Positions 49,213 to 57,740 of a DNA stretch of 64,000 nucleotides are shown here, piece by piece. The notes below the pieces were generated by a model. The model had not been told where the DNA came from. It saw only the letters and a program-made list of their open reading frames with translations, and did not search any database. The DNA is from Solwaraspora sp. WMMD792 (GTDB taxonomy: Bacteria > Actinomycetota > Actinomycetes > Mycobacteriales > Micromonosporaceae), in NCBI RefSeq assembly GCF_029626105.1, contig NZ_JARUBH010000009.1, positions 6,602,011 to 6,666,010 of the forward strand, given 5' to 3'. The translations under genes and the position numbers were made by a program. Each line of letters starts with the position of its first letter. Positions within the stretch are counted from its first letter, which is position 1.

Positions 49213-49715
49213 CCGTCCGGATCCCGCTACCCGAACTGGCCGACACCCACGACCTCGGCCGCCGTCTCGGCCGGCTGCTGCGCCAGGGCGACCTGGTGGT
49301 GCTGACCGGTCCGCTCGGTGCCGGCAAGACCGCGCTGGTGCAGGGGATCGGCGACGGCCTCGGGGTACGCGGCGACGTCACCTCGCCGACCTTCGTCATC
49401 GCCCGGGTGCACCAGCCGGATCCGGCCCGGGGCGGCACGCTCACCCTGGTGCACGCCGATGCGTACCGGCTCGGCGACGCGCCCGACCCGCGGGCCGAGA
49501 TCGACGACCTCGACCTGGACGCCGACATGGACCGGGCGGTCACCGTCGTCGAGTGGGGCGAGGGGATGGTCGAGCAGCTCGCCGAGGCGCACCTGCTGGT
49601 CCGCATGCACCGGGCCGAGGACGACTCCCGGACCGCCGAGGTGACCGGGCTGGGCCCCGGCTGGTCGGGCCGGCTCGCCGCGCTGGACCAGCCGGCCGGC
49701 CATGCTGGACGGTGA
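49209..49715 (+). CDS. tsaE: tRNA t6A37 synthesis ATPase TsaE
   Basis: TsaE is the small ATPase that drives the TsaB-TsaD complex to make N6-threonylcarbamoyladenosine at A37 of ANN-decoding tRNAs. The 168-residue product has Walker A LTGPLGAGKTALVQGIGDGLG (in blocks), the switch segment VTSPTFVI and the VTVVEWGEGM motif. ATG overlaps the upstream stop. Unlike the usual order, tsaB does not follow directly: ung and an XRE gene come between. Confidence 0.96.
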   Translation: MTVRIPLPELADTHDLGRRLGRLLRQGDLVVLTGPLGAGKTALVQGIGDGLGVRGDVTSPTFVIARVHQPDPARGGTLTLVHADAYRLGDAPDPRAEIDDLDLDADMDRAVTVVEWGEGMVEQLAEAHLLVRMHRAEDDSRTAEVTGLGPGWSGRLAALDQPAGHAGR

Positions 49716-49808
49716 TGTCGTAGGCCACCCGTAGAGTGCCGGACGGCGCGCAGCTCTCCATGAGGACGGGCGGCGGCCACCACCGAGGCGTGACGAAAGG
49801 CTCCCGAG

Positions 49809-50513
49809 ATGCTCGACCTGCTGGCCATGTTGCCTCCTGCCTGGGCCACCGCGCTCACCCCGCACCTGGACCCGGCCGGCACCGCCGCGCTCGGCCGGTA
49901 CGTCGCCGACGAGTACGCCGACCAGACGGTGTACCCGCCGGTGGAGGACCTGTTCACCGCGTACCGGCTGTGCCCGCCGGAGCAGTGCCGGGTGCTGATC
50001 CTCGGCCAGGACCCGTACCACCGGGCCGGGCAGGCCCACGGGCTGAGCTTCAGCGTCCGCGACGGGGTATCGGTGCCGCCGTCGCTGCGCAACGTCTTCA
50101 AGGAGTTGGGCACCGATGTCGGTGTGCCGATGCCGCGCAGCGGTGACCTGACCGGCTGGGCGGCCCAGGGGGTGCTGCTGCTCAACGCGGTGCTCACCGT
50201 GCGGCAGGGCCGGCCCGGCTCACACGCCGGCAAGGGCTGGGAGGAGTTCACCGACGCCACGATCGCCGCGCTCGACGCCCGTGACCAGCGGGTCGTCTTC
50301 CTGCTGTGGGGCGGCTACGCCCGCAAGAAGCGCGGGCTGATCACCAACCCGGGGCACGTCGTGCTGGAGGCCGGCCACCCCAGCCCGATGAACCCGCGGG
50401 GCTTTCTCGGCAGCCGGCCGTTCAGCGCCACCGACAAGGCGCTTGCCGACGCCGGCCTGCCCGGCATCGACTGGAGCCGGACCGGTGGTGCCGATCAGCC
50501 GGTGGCCGGCTGA
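49809..50513 (+). CDS. ung: Family-1 uracil-DNA glycosylase
   Basis: Ung removes uracil from DNA by flipping it into the active site. The 234-residue enzyme has the catalytic water-activating motif LILGQDPYH, the LLLNAVLTVRQGRPGSHAGKGWE segment (in blocks) and the DNA-intercalating HPSPMNPRGFLGSRPF loop with the catalytic His. AAAGG is 9 nt upstream of ATG 49809. Its position between tsaE and tsaB is unusual. It ends 5 bp before the stop of the convergent XRE gene. Confidence 0.96.
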   Translation: MLDLLAMLPPAWATALTPHLDPAGTAALGRYVADEYADQTVYPPVEDLFTAYRLCPPEQCRVLILGQDPYHRAGQAHGLSFSVRDGVSVPPSLRNVFKELGTDVGVPMPRSGDLTGWAAQGVLLLNAVLTVRQGRPGSHAGKGWEEFTDATIAALDARDQRVVFLLWGGYARKKRGLITNPGHVVLEAGHPSPMNPRGFLGSRPFSATDKALADAGLPGIDWSRTGGADQPVAG

Positions 50514-50517
50514 CCGG

Positions 50518-51240
50518 TCAACCGCCGCGCCCCGGTACCGGCTGACCGCTGCGGCCCGCCCGGTGCCGGTCCAGTAGCCGGGCGACGCCCGGATCGGCGA
50601 TCGCCAGCTCGGCCAGCGGCACCACCGGGTAGTGCCGCTCGCCGTGCCGTACGTCGATCGACTCGGGGAGTTTGTCGCACATCCGGGCGTGGATCTCACC
50701 GGCTATCGTCTGCCACCGGAGTGGATACGGCTCGCGTGGATCGACCGGAATGTGCCGGTACTCCTGCCAGCGGTCCATCCACCGGCTCGCGTACCGGCCG
50801 GTCAGCCATTCGGTGATGGCGTCCGCCTCGGACCAGAGCAGGGCCACGTGCACCCCGGGTGCCGGCACCGGCGCGCCCTGCAGCAGTGCGGCGGTCGGAC
50901 CGTCGAAGACGTAGCTGATTCCGTCGACGTGGCGGCGGAACCGCTCGACGTCGGTGTCCAGGAGCCGGTCATCGATCCCGCGGTCGGCGAGTTGCGCTAT
51001 CTGCCGGTCCACGTCCTCGTCGAGGTCCTCGACTCCGACCACGAGTTGCCGGCCCAGCGCCGCGAACAACCGCTCGACCAGTGGCAGCGCCGCGCCCCGG
51101 TGACCGGACTCGACCCTGGCCACGGTGGTTTGCGCGATTCCGGTGGCCGTGGCCAGATCCCGCTGGGTCAGCCGGCGGAGTTCGCGTTCCTGCCGCAGCA
51201 GCCGGCCGACCTCCCCGCCGAGCCGGGTCGACGATTCCAT
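50518..51240 (-). CDS. XRE-family regulator with unknown C-terminal domain
   Basis: A 240-residue protein. Residues about 8-65 are a Cro/CI-type HTH (LGGEVGRLLRQERELRRLTQRDLATATGIAQTTVARVESG, in blocks, with typical helix 2-turn-helix 3 spacing). The C-terminal 165 residues contain DVDRQIAQLADRGIDDRLL, a Trp-rich stretch (WLTGRYASRWMDRWQEYRH) and PLRWQTIAGEIHARM; it may be a degenerate nucleotidyltransferase-like domain, but I cannot show it. Divergent from tsaB across a repeat-rich region that carries two operator-like sites, so autoregulation is likely. Confidence 0.85.
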   Translation of the reverse strand: MESSTRLGGEVGRLLRQERELRRLTQRDLATATGIAQTTVARVESGHRGAALPLVERLFAALGRQLVVGVEDLDEDVDRQIAQLADRGIDDRLLDTDVERFRRHVDGISYVFDGPTAALLQGAPVPAPGVHVALLWSEADAITEWLTGRYASRWMDRWQEYRHIPVDPREPYPLRWQTIAGEIHARMCDKLPESIDVRHGERHYPVVPLAELAIADPGVARLLDRHRAGRSGQPVPGRGG

Positions 51241-51421
51241 TCGCTGATGCTCCCTGTCCGGTACCGATGATGTCCATCCTCGACGGATGTCCGGTTCCCG
51301 ACCGGCGGCGCGTGACCGGCTGGTTGGACTCCCCGGGCGGCCGGACTCGGACCGGACTCGGACCGGACTCGGACCGGACCGGGCCAGGTCCGGCGCGGGG
51401 GACATGGTCTCTCTCCAGGCT

Positions 51422-51460
51422 TGATGCACGTGTGGCATCAAGATGCACGTGTGGCATCAG
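51422..51460. promoter_or_regulatory. Duplicated operator-like inverted repeat (2 x 19 bp)
   Basis: Two adjacent 19-bp copies (51423-51441, 51442-51460), identical except the last base, each contain GATGC-n7-GCATC around CACGTG. In the first copy the arms extend to TGATGC/GCATCA. They lie just downstream of the presumed XRE -10, a position suited to autorepression by that protein. Confidence 0.6.
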
Positions 51461-51601
51461 GTCCGGAGAGTATGAGTGGCGGGCGATACGCGCGACACGC
51501 GGGTCGCGGGGGTCGCGGGGGTCGCGGGGGTCGCGGGGGGTGTGGGGCGACCCGACCACGGGCGCGCCGAGGGCAGCCAGGAGCCGGCCGCGGTGTCCGG
51601 T

Positions 51602-51607
51602 TAGGGT
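51602..51607 (+). promoter_or_regulatory. Candidate -10 (TAGGGT) for leaderless tsaB mRNA
   Basis: TAGGGT ends 7 nt before the tsaB GTG at 51615, with no ribosome binding site between. Confidence 0.45.
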
Positions 51608-51614
51608 GCATACC

Positions 51615-52343
51615 GTGCTGGTACTGGTGCTGGATTCGTCGACTCCCGCGGTGACCGCCGCGCTGGCCGAGATCACCGACGACGTACGTCTGCTGGCCAG
51701 CCGACGTACGGTCGACGCGCGGGCGCACGGCGAGCTGCTCTCCCCGCAGATCGCCGCCTGCCTGACCGAGTCCGGCGCGGCGGCGGCGGACCTGACCGCA
51801 GTGGTGGCCGGGCTCGGCCCCGGGCCGTTCACCGGACTGCGGGTCGGTCTGGTCACCGCCGCCAGCGTGGCGCACGCCCTCGACATCCCGACGTACGGCG
51901 TCAACTCCCTCGACGCGCTCGGCCACGCCGCCGGCACCGACCTCGCCGGCACCGACCTCGCCAGCGACGACCTCGCCGGCAGCGACGCCGCGACCGGCCG
52001 GGTGCTGGCCGCCACCGACGCGCGGCGCCGGGAGATCTACTGGGCGGTGTACGCCGCCGACGGTCGGCGGCTCACCGACCCGGCAGTCGGGGCGCCGGCC
52101 GCCGTCGCCGAGGCCCTGGCAGGTCTCGGCGTCACCACGGCAGTCGGCGACGGCGCCCTGCGGTACGCCGAACTGCTCGGCGTACCGGTGCGACCCGAGC
52201 CCCGCTACCCGGACGCGCTGCCGCTGGCGCGGTTGGCGGCCGACCGGGTCCGCACCGCCGCGCCCACCGAGCCGTTGACCCCTTGCTACCTGCGCCGGCC
52301 CGACGCCGTCGCGGCGGCCGGACGCAAACCGGTGCTCCAGTGA
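51615..52343 (+). CDS. tsaB: tRNA t6A37 synthesis protein TsaB
   Basis: TsaB is the inactive-kinase-fold partner that scaffolds TsaD and TsaE. The 242-residue product starts LVLVLDSSTPAVTAAL and has AVVAGLGPGPFTGLRVGLVTAASVAHAL (in blocks) and TDARRREIYWAVY, all family signatures. Residues 107-126 hold an insertion of four 5-residue repeats (GTDLA, GTDLA, SDDLA, GSDAA) from a 15-bp array at 51933-51992. GTG start, apparently leaderless. The stop overlaps the rimI start (GTGA). Confidence 0.94.
   Translation: MLVLVLDSSTPAVTAALAEITDDVRLLASRRTVDARAHGELLSPQIAACLTESGAAAADLTAVVAGLGPGPFTGLRVGLVTAASVAHALDIPTYGVNSLDALGHAAGTDLAGTDLASDDLAGSDAATGRVLAATDARRREIYWAVYAADGRRLTDPAVGAPAAVAEALAGLGVTTAVGDGALRYAELLGVPVRPEPRYPDALPLARLAADRVRTAAPTEPLTPCYLRRPDAVAAAGRKPVLQ
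51933..51992 (+). repeat. Four 15-bp repeats inside tsaB
   Basis: Four in-frame 15-bp units encode GTDLA-GTDLA-SDDLA-GSDAA. The first two are identical at DNA level; the others have diverged. They form an insertion between conserved TsaB blocks. Confidence 0.85.
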
Positions 52344-52813
52344 CCCAGGTCGGTGGGCAACTGCGGACCGTCCGGTTCCGCTGGTGGCACATCGAACAGG
52401 CGGTACCGATCGAAGCCGACCTGTTCGGTGCCGAACAGTGGTCGGCCGAGATGTTCTGGAACGAGCTGGCCAACGGGCACCACTACCTGGCCGCCGTCGA
52501 CGGCACCGACCGGCTGGCCGGGTACGCCGGGCTGGCACTGGCCGGCGACCCGGCGACACCCGACGAGGCCTGGGTGCAGAACGTCGCGGTACGCCGGGAC
52601 CACCAACGGCGCGGCGTGGGCCGGACCCTGCTGGTCGGGCTGCTCGACGAAGCCACCCGGCGCGGGGCCGGCCGGACCTTCCTGGAAGTCGCGGTGGACA
52701 ACGCACCCGCGCAGCGGCTGTACGCGGCGTACGGTTTCGAACCGGTCGGCGTACGCCGTGGCTACTACCAACCCAGCAACACCGACGCTCTGGTGATGAT
52801 GCGAGATGGCTGA
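52340..52813 (+). CDS. rimI: Ribosomal-protein S18-alanine N-acetyltransferase (RimI-type GNAT)
   Basis: A 157-residue GNAT acetyltransferase. The acetyl-CoA-binding motif A is [17 protein letters not shown] (Q/RxxGxG/A), and [25 protein letters not shown] is the typical RimI C-terminal part (read in blocks). Placement between tsaB and tsaD is the standard actinobacterial order for RimI. GTG 52340 overlaps tsaB by 4 bp; the 3' end overlaps tsaD by 8 bp. Acetylation of S18 or another N-terminus is expected from the family only. Confidence 0.9.
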   Translation: MTQVGGQLRTVRFRWWHIEQAVPIEADLFGAEQWSAEMFWNELANGHHYLAAVDGTDRLAGYAGLALAGDPATPDEAWVQNVAVRRDHQRRGVGRTLLVGLLDEATRRGAGRTFLEVAVDNAPAQRLYAAYGFEPVGVRRGYYQPSNTDALVMMRDG

Positions 52814-53852
52814 CGAACCTCTGGTCCTCGGGATCGAGACCTCCTGCGACGAGACCGGGGTCGGCATCGTCCGCGGGCACACACTGCTCGCCGACGCGCT
52901 GGCCTCCAGCGTGGCCGAACACGCCCGGTTCGGCGGCGTGGTGCCGGAGGTGGCCAGCCGGGCCCACCTGGAGGCGATCGTGCCGACGATGCGCCGGGCC
53001 CTCGACGACGCCGGCGTAACCCTGGCCGACATCGACGCGATCGCGGTGACCGCCGGCCCCGGTCTGGCCGGTGCCCTGCTGGTCGGTGTCGCGGCGGCCA
53101 AGGGCTACGCGATCGCCACCGACAAGCCGGTGTACGGCGTCAACCACCTCGCCGCCCACGTGGCCGTCGACACCCTGGAACACGGTCCGCTGCCGGAGCC
53201 GGCGATCGCCCTGCTGGTCTCCGGCGGGCACTCGTCGCTGCTGCTGGTCGACGACCTGACCGCCGGGGTCACCCCGCTCGGCGCCACCATCGACGACGCC
53301 GCCGGCGAGGCGTTCGACAAGGTGGCCCGGCTGCTCGGCCTGCCGTTCCCCGGCGGGCCGCCGATCGACCGGTCGGCCCGCGACGGTGACGCCGCGGCGA
53401 TCGCGTTCCCCCGTGGACTCACCGCGCCGAAGGACCTCGCCGCGCACCGGTTCGACTTCTCCTTCTCCGGGCTGAAGACCGCGGTGGCCCGCTGGGTCGA
53501 GGCCCGGGAACGGGCCGGTGAGCCGGTGCCGGTGGCGGACGTCGCCGCGTCGTTCCAGGAGGCAGTCTGTGACGTGCTGACCGCCAAGGCGGTCGACGCC
53601 TGCCGGGACCGAGGCGTCGAGACCCTGGTCATCGGTGGTGGGGTGGCGGCCAACTCGCGGCTGCGGGCGATGGCCGAGCAACGCTGCGCGCGGTACGGGA
53701 TCCGGGTCCGGGTGCCCCGGCCGAAACTCTGCACCGACAACGGCGCGATGGTCGCGGCGCTCGGTTCGCATCTGGTCGCCGCCGGGGTACCGGCCAGCCG
53801 GCTGGACCTGCCGGCCGACTCCGCGCTGCCGTTGACCACGGTGAGCGTGTAA
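52806..53852 (+). CDS. tsaD: tRNA t6A37 threonylcarbamoyltransferase TsaD
   Basis: TsaD transfers threonylcarbamoyl from TC-AMP to A37. The 348-residue ASKHA-fold protein begins [16 protein letters not shown] and has the metal-binding [13 protein letters not shown] and NHLAAHVAV blocks with the two His ligands, the nucleotide motifs [13 protein letters not shown] and [23 protein letters not shown] (in pieces) and the C-terminal [15 protein letters not shown] lies inside the end of rimI. The next gene starts on the stop (TAATG). Confidence 0.97.
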   Translation: MADEPLVLGIETSCDETGVGIVRGHTLLADALASSVAEHARFGGVVPEVASRAHLEAIVPTMRRALDDAGVTLADIDAIAVTAGPGLAGALLVGVAAAKGYAIATDKPVYGVNHLAAHVAVDTLEHGPLPEPAIALLVSGGHSSLLLVDDLTAGVTPLGATIDDAAGEAFDKVARLLGLPFPGGPPIDRSARDGDAAAIAFPRGLTAPKDLAAHRFDFSFSGLKTAVARWVEARERAGEPVPVADVAASFQEAVCDVLTAKAVDACRDRGVETLVIGGGVAANSRLRAMAEQRCARYGIRVRVPRPKLCTDNGAMVAALGSHLVAAGVPASRLDLPADSALPLTTVSV

Positions 53853-54118
53853 TGTCCGGCGACGTGATCGTGCGGATGTGGGAGGCCAAGGCCGAGCCGT
53901 CCCGCCTGACCGAGTTGCTCACCTGGGTCTGCGACACCGCGCTTCCGGAGATCGAACACAGCCCGCTGCACGTGGCCAGTGAGGTCTTCTCGTCGACCGA
54001 TGACCGGCTGGTGGTCATCTCGAAGTGGCGCAGCAGCCCGCTGTCGTTGCCGGAACCACCGCTGCGGCTGGTCACCCGTCCACCGCACAGCTGGGACTTC
54101 ACCCAGGTCGACCGCTGA
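53852..54118 (+). CDS. Small conserved-type protein of unknown function after tsaD
   Basis: An 88-residue soluble protein beginning [16 protein letters not shown]. The pattern of a short strand, a Leu-rich helix (SRLTELLTWVCDTALPEI) and later strands with a central ISKWRSS is reminiscent of a dimeric alpha/beta-barrel (ABM-like) domain, but this is a weak impression. Its start overlaps the tsaD stop by 1 bp (TAATG), so it is probably the last gene of the tsaB operon. Function unknown. Confidence 0.75.
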   Translation: MSGDVIVRMWEAKAEPSRLTELLTWVCDTALPEIEHSPLHVASEVFSSTDDRLVVISKWRSSPLSLPEPPLRLVTRPPHSWDFTQVDR

Positions 54119-54195
54119 AGCCGCCGCCGACCGACCGGCGGAAATGGGAAAATCGGTGGATCGGCCACGCAAAGTAGCCGTACCGTCGCGATGTC

Positions 54196-55959
54196 ATGTG
54201 GTCCCTGCCCGTCGCCGATCCCGGCGTAGCCGATCACCGGTCAGCCCTGCGTCTGCTGCGCTGGCTGGCCGGACGCGCCGGGGCGTCCGTGGCCTGGGGA
54301 TCGGTGCTCAGCGTGGTCTGGATGGGCAGCCAGGCGTTGATGCCGGCGGTTCTCGGGCGCGCCGTCGACGTCGGCCTCACCGCCCGCGATCCGCAGGCGC
54401 TGCTCGGCTGGTCGGCGGTGCTACTGGGGCTGGGGCTGGTCCAGGCGACGGCCAGCATCAGCCAGCACTGGTTCGGGGTGTTCAACTGGCTGTCCACCGC
54501 GTACCGCACGGTCCAGCTCACCGTACGGCAGGCCAACCGGCTCGGCGCCACCCTGCCGAAACGGCTGGCCACCGGCGAGGTGGTGAGCATCGGGACCGCC
54601 GACATGAGCAGTCTCGGCGGCGCGGTGGAGGTCGTCGCCCGGGCGGTCGGTGCGGTGGTGGCGATCGTCGTGGTCGCCGCGATCCTGCTCGGCACCTCCG
54701 TTCCGCTCGGGCTGGTGATCGTGATCGGGGTGCCGGTGCTGATGGCGGCCGTCGGGCTCGGCCTGCGGCCGCTGCACCGCCGTCAGCAGACCTACCGGGA
54801 CCAGCAGGCCACCCTGGCGACCCTGGCCGGCGACATCGTGACCGGCCTGCGGATCCTGCGCGGCGTCGGCGGTGAACCGGCCTTCGCCGACCGCTACCGG
54901 GACCAGTCGCAGGAGCTGCGGCGGCGCGGCGACCGACTGGCCCGGGTCGAGTCCGTCCTGGAGGCCGGCCAGCTGCTGCTGCCCGGGATGTTCCTGGTGC
55001 TGGTGACCTGGCTCGGGGCGCGGCTCACGCTCTCCGGCGAGCTGACCGTCGGGCAGTTGGTCGCCGCCTACGCGTACACCGCGTTCCTGACCGGTCCGAT
55101 CCGGACGCTGACCGAGTTCCTGCACACCATGACCCGTGGCCACGTCGCCGCCCGCCGGGTCGCGGGCCTGCTCGCCATCACCGGCGAGTTCACCGACCCG
55201 GCCCGGCCGCGCCGACTGCCGGACCGCGACGGCGAACTGGTCGATCCGACGTCCGGCCTGCGGGTGGCCCCGTACCAGTTGACCGCCGTCGCGGCCACCG
55301 CGCCGGAGGACGTCGCCGGGCTCGCCGACCGGCTGGGGCGCTACCGCGACGCCGAGGTCGCCCTGGCCGGCGTACCGCTGCGGGAGCTGGACCTGGCCAC
55401 GGTCCGGCAGCGGATCCTGGTGACCGACAACGACGACCGGCTGTTCACCGGCCGGCTGCGCGACGAACTCGACGGCACCGGGCGGGCCAGCGACGACGCG
55501 ATCCGGGCGGCGCTGGTCGCGGCCAGCGCCACCGACATCGTCGACGCGCTGCCGGACGGTCTCGACGCCGAGGTCGCCGAACGTGGCCGGGAGTTCTCCG
55601 GCGGCCAGCAGCAGCGGCTCCGGCTGGCCCGGGCGCTGCTCGCCGACCCGCCGGTCCTGGTGCTGGTCGAGCCGACCAGCGCCGTGGATGCGCACACGGA
55701 GGTGCGGATCGCCGCCCGACTGCCGGCCGCCCGGACCGGCCGGACCACCGTCGTCTGCACCACCAGCCCGCTGCTGCTGGAACACGCCGACCGGGTGGTG
55801 TTCGTCGACGCCGGCCGGGTGGTGGCCGACGGCAGTCACGCCGATCTGCTGCGCACCGAACCCGGGTACGCCGCCCTCGTGACCCGCGCCGAGCCGGCGG
55901 CGTCGACTGAGGTGGCGGCGTCGACTGAGCCGGCGGCGTTGAGTGAGGTGGCGTCGTGA
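54196..55959 (+). CDS. ABC exporter half-transporter with degenerate ATPase
   Basis: The 587-residue protein has an N-terminal six-helix ABC exporter domain (about 20-310) and a C-terminal nucleotide-binding domain lacking key parts. No Walker A GxxGxGKS/T is present between residues 340 and 400; Walker B reads VLVLVEPTSAVD with V491 in place of Asp, though Glu492 remains; and the switch His is lost (VCTTSPL). The signature FSGGQQQRLRLARALL (467-482) is intact. It therefore cannot build a full ATP site alone and must pair with the next gene, which overlaps by 4 bp. Confidence 0.9.
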   Translation: MWSLPVADPGVADHRSALRLLRWLAGRAGASVAWGSVLSVVWMGSQALMPAVLGRAVDVGLTARDPQALLGWSAVLLGLGLVQATASISQHWFGVFNWLSTAYRTVQLTVRQANRLGATLPKRLATGEVVSIGTADMSSLGGAVEVVARAVGAVVAIVVVAAILLGTSVPLGLVIVIGVPVLMAAVGLGLRPLHRRQQTYRDQQATLATLAGDIVTGLRILRGVGGEPAFADRYRDQSQELRRRGDRLARVESVLEAGQLLLPGMFLVLVTWLGARLTLSGELTVGQLVAAYAYTAFLTGPIRTLTEFLHTMTRGHVAARRVAGLLAITGEFTDPARPRRLPDRDGELVDPTSGLRVAPYQLTAVAATAPEDVAGLADRLGRYRDAEVALAGVPLRELDLATVRQRILVTDNDDRLFTGRLRDELDGTGRASDDAIRAALVAASATDIVDALPDGLDAEVAERGREFSGGQQQRLRLARALLADPPVLVLVEPTSAVDAHTEVRIAARLPAARTGRTTVVCTTSPLLLEHADRVVFVDAGRVVADGSHADLLRTEPGYAALVTRAEPAASTEVAASTEPAALSEVAS

Positions 55960-57734
55960 CGGCGTTGCCGGTCGCCGGCCGGGCCGAGGTCCGCCGGTAC
56001 GCCCGTGTCCTGGTCCGCCGGCACCCACGGATGCTGGCCGGTGCCCTCGCGCTGCACGTGGGTGCCGCGGTCGCCGGGCTCGCCGCGCCCCGGCTGCTCG
56101 GCGGCCTGGTCGAGACGCTCACCACCGGGACGGCGGCGATCGCCGCCGTCGACCGGACCGCCCTGGCGATCGCCGGGTTCCTGGTCTTACAGGCGGTGCT
56201 GGCCCGCTACGCGCACGTGGCGTCCGCCCGGCTCGGCGAGCGGGTGCTGGCCGCGTTGCGCGAAGAGTTCATCGGCCGGGTGCTGTCCATCCCGCTGTCG
56301 ACGGTGGAGAAGGCCGGCACCGGTGACCTGCTCACCCGGACCTCGCACGACGTCGCCGTGCTGTCCAGGTCGGTACGGTTCGCGGTGCCCGAGACGCTGA
56401 TCGCGATCAGCACCGCGACCTTCATCTTCGGGGCGTTGCTGCTGGTCGGCCCGGTGCTGGCGGTGCCCTGCCTGATCGTGGTGCCGCTGCTGTGGGCGGG
56501 CACCCGCTGGTATCTGCGCCGGGCACCGGACGGCTACCTGGCCGAGAGCGCCGCGTACTCGCGGATCACCGACGGGCTCAGCGAAACCGTCGATGGTGCC
56601 CGGACCGTCGAGGCGCTGCGCCGGCAGGAGCACCGGCGGCGGCGTACCGACGCCGACATCGCCCGGCAGTACGCGGCCGAGCGTTACACGCTGTGGCTGC
56701 GTACCGTCTGGTTCCCGCTGATCGAGATCAGCTACGTGGTGCCGGTCGCGGCGACCCTGGCCATCGGCGGCTGGTGCTACCTGCGCGGTTGGGTGACGCT
56801 CGGCCAGGTCACCGCGGCAGTGCTCTACGTGCAGATGCTGGCCGCCCCGCTGGACCGGCTGCTGAACTGGCTGGACGAACTGCAGCTCGGTGCCGCGTCG
56901 CTGGCCCGGCTGCTCGGCGTCGCCCAGCCGGACCGGCCCGCGATCGCGGTGCCCCGCGCGCCGGCACCTGACGGCGTGCGCGCCGCCGACCCGGTCGCGG
57001 CGGTCGACGTCCACTTCAGCTACGTCGACGGGCGGGAGGTGCTGCGCGGGGTCACCCTGGTGCCGCAGCCGGGGGAGCGGATCGCCATCGTCGGGCCGTC
57101 CGGCGCAGGCAAGTCCACCCTGGGCCGGCTGCTGGCCGGGGTGCTGCGGCCGACCGCCGGTTCGGTCACCGCCGGCGGCGTGCCGCTGACCGACCTCGCC
57201 CCGGACCAGCTGCGCGGCCGGGTCGCCCTGGTCACCCAGGAGCATCACGTCTTCATCGGTACGGTGCGCGACAACGTCGCGCTGGTCCGGCCGGACGCCA
57301 CCGAGGCCGAGGTACGCGACGCGTTAGCCGCCGTCGACGCACTGGACTGGGTGTCCGCCCTGCCGGACGGGGTGGCCACGGTGGTCGGTGCCGGCGGCTA
57401 TCCGGTCGGTCCGGACCAGGCCCAGCAGCTCGCCCTGGCCCGGCTGGTGCTGGCCGATCCGCAGACCCTGGTGCTGGACGAGGCGACGTCGCTGATCGAC
57501 CCGCGTACCGCCCGGCGCACGGAGCGGTCGCTCGCTGCGGTGCTGCGCGGACGTACGGTGATCGCGATCGCGCACCGGCTGTACTCGGCACACGATGCCG
57601 ACCGGATCGCCGTGGTCGAGGACGGGCTGATCACCGAGTTCGGTTCGCACGACGAGCTGGTCGCCGCCGACGGCCCGTACGCCGTACTGTGGCGTACCTG
57701 GCAGGGCCTCGGGTCGGCGCAGGCGGTCGGCTGA
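55956..57734 (+). CDS. ABC exporter half-transporter with intact Walker motifs
   Basis: The 592-residue partner has the six-helix exporter domain (about 15-320) and an ATPase domain with Walker A GPSGAGKST (380-388), Q-loop LVTQEHHVFIG, Walker B TLVLDEATSLID with catalytic Glu, and switch His in IAIAHRLYSAHDADR. Its signature is lost: the LSGGQ position reads VGPDQ (about 484-488). It supplies Walker A/B and His to the one competent composite site, completed by the FSGGQ of the upstream protein. The exporter is therefore a heterodimer. Substrate unknown; it ends 6 bp before the convergent ROK gene. Confidence 0.92.
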   Translation: MTALPVAGRAEVRRYARVLVRRHPRMLAGALALHVGAAVAGLAAPRLLGGLVETLTTGTAAIAAVDRTALAIAGFLVLQAVLARYAHVASARLGERVLAALREEFIGRVLSIPLSTVEKAGTGDLLTRTSHDVAVLSRSVRFAVPETLIAISTATFIFGALLLVGPVLAVPCLIVVPLLWAGTRWYLRRAPDGYLAESAAYSRITDGLSETVDGARTVEALRRQEHRRRRTDADIARQYAAERYTLWLRTVWFPLIEISYVVPVAATLAIGGWCYLRGWVTLGQVTAAVLYVQMLAAPLDRLLNWLDELQLGAASLARLLGVAQPDRPAIAVPRAPAPDGVRAADPVAAVDVHFSYVDGREVLRGVTLVPQPGERIAIVGPSGAGKSTLGRLLAGVLRPTAGSVTAGGVPLTDLAPDQLRGRVALVTQEHHVFIGTVRDNVALVRPDATEAEVRDALAAVDALDWVSALPDGVATVVGAGGYPVGPDQAQQLALARLVLADPQTLVLDEATSLIDPRTARRTERSLAAVLRGRTVIAIAHRLYSAHDADRIAVVEDGLITEFGSHDELVAADGPYAVLWRTWQGLGSAQAVG

Positions 57735-57740
57735 CCGGGG

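Larger units (their letters stand above)
51241..51614. other. Repeat-rich divergent region between XRE gene and tsaB
   Basis: About 375 bp without a gene but with three tandem arrays of different unit length: three 11-bp copies of CCGGACTCGGA (51341-51373), two 19-bp copies carrying an inverted repeat (51423-51460) and four 9-bp copies of GGTCGCGGG (51502-51537). A -10-like CATACT on the minus strand (51474-51469) points to the XRE gene. Confidence 0.85.

Noticed and set aside
51502..51537. Regular 9-bp repeats considered as CRISPR-like
   Set aside because: Units are contiguous with no spacers, far too short, and no cas gene is nearby.
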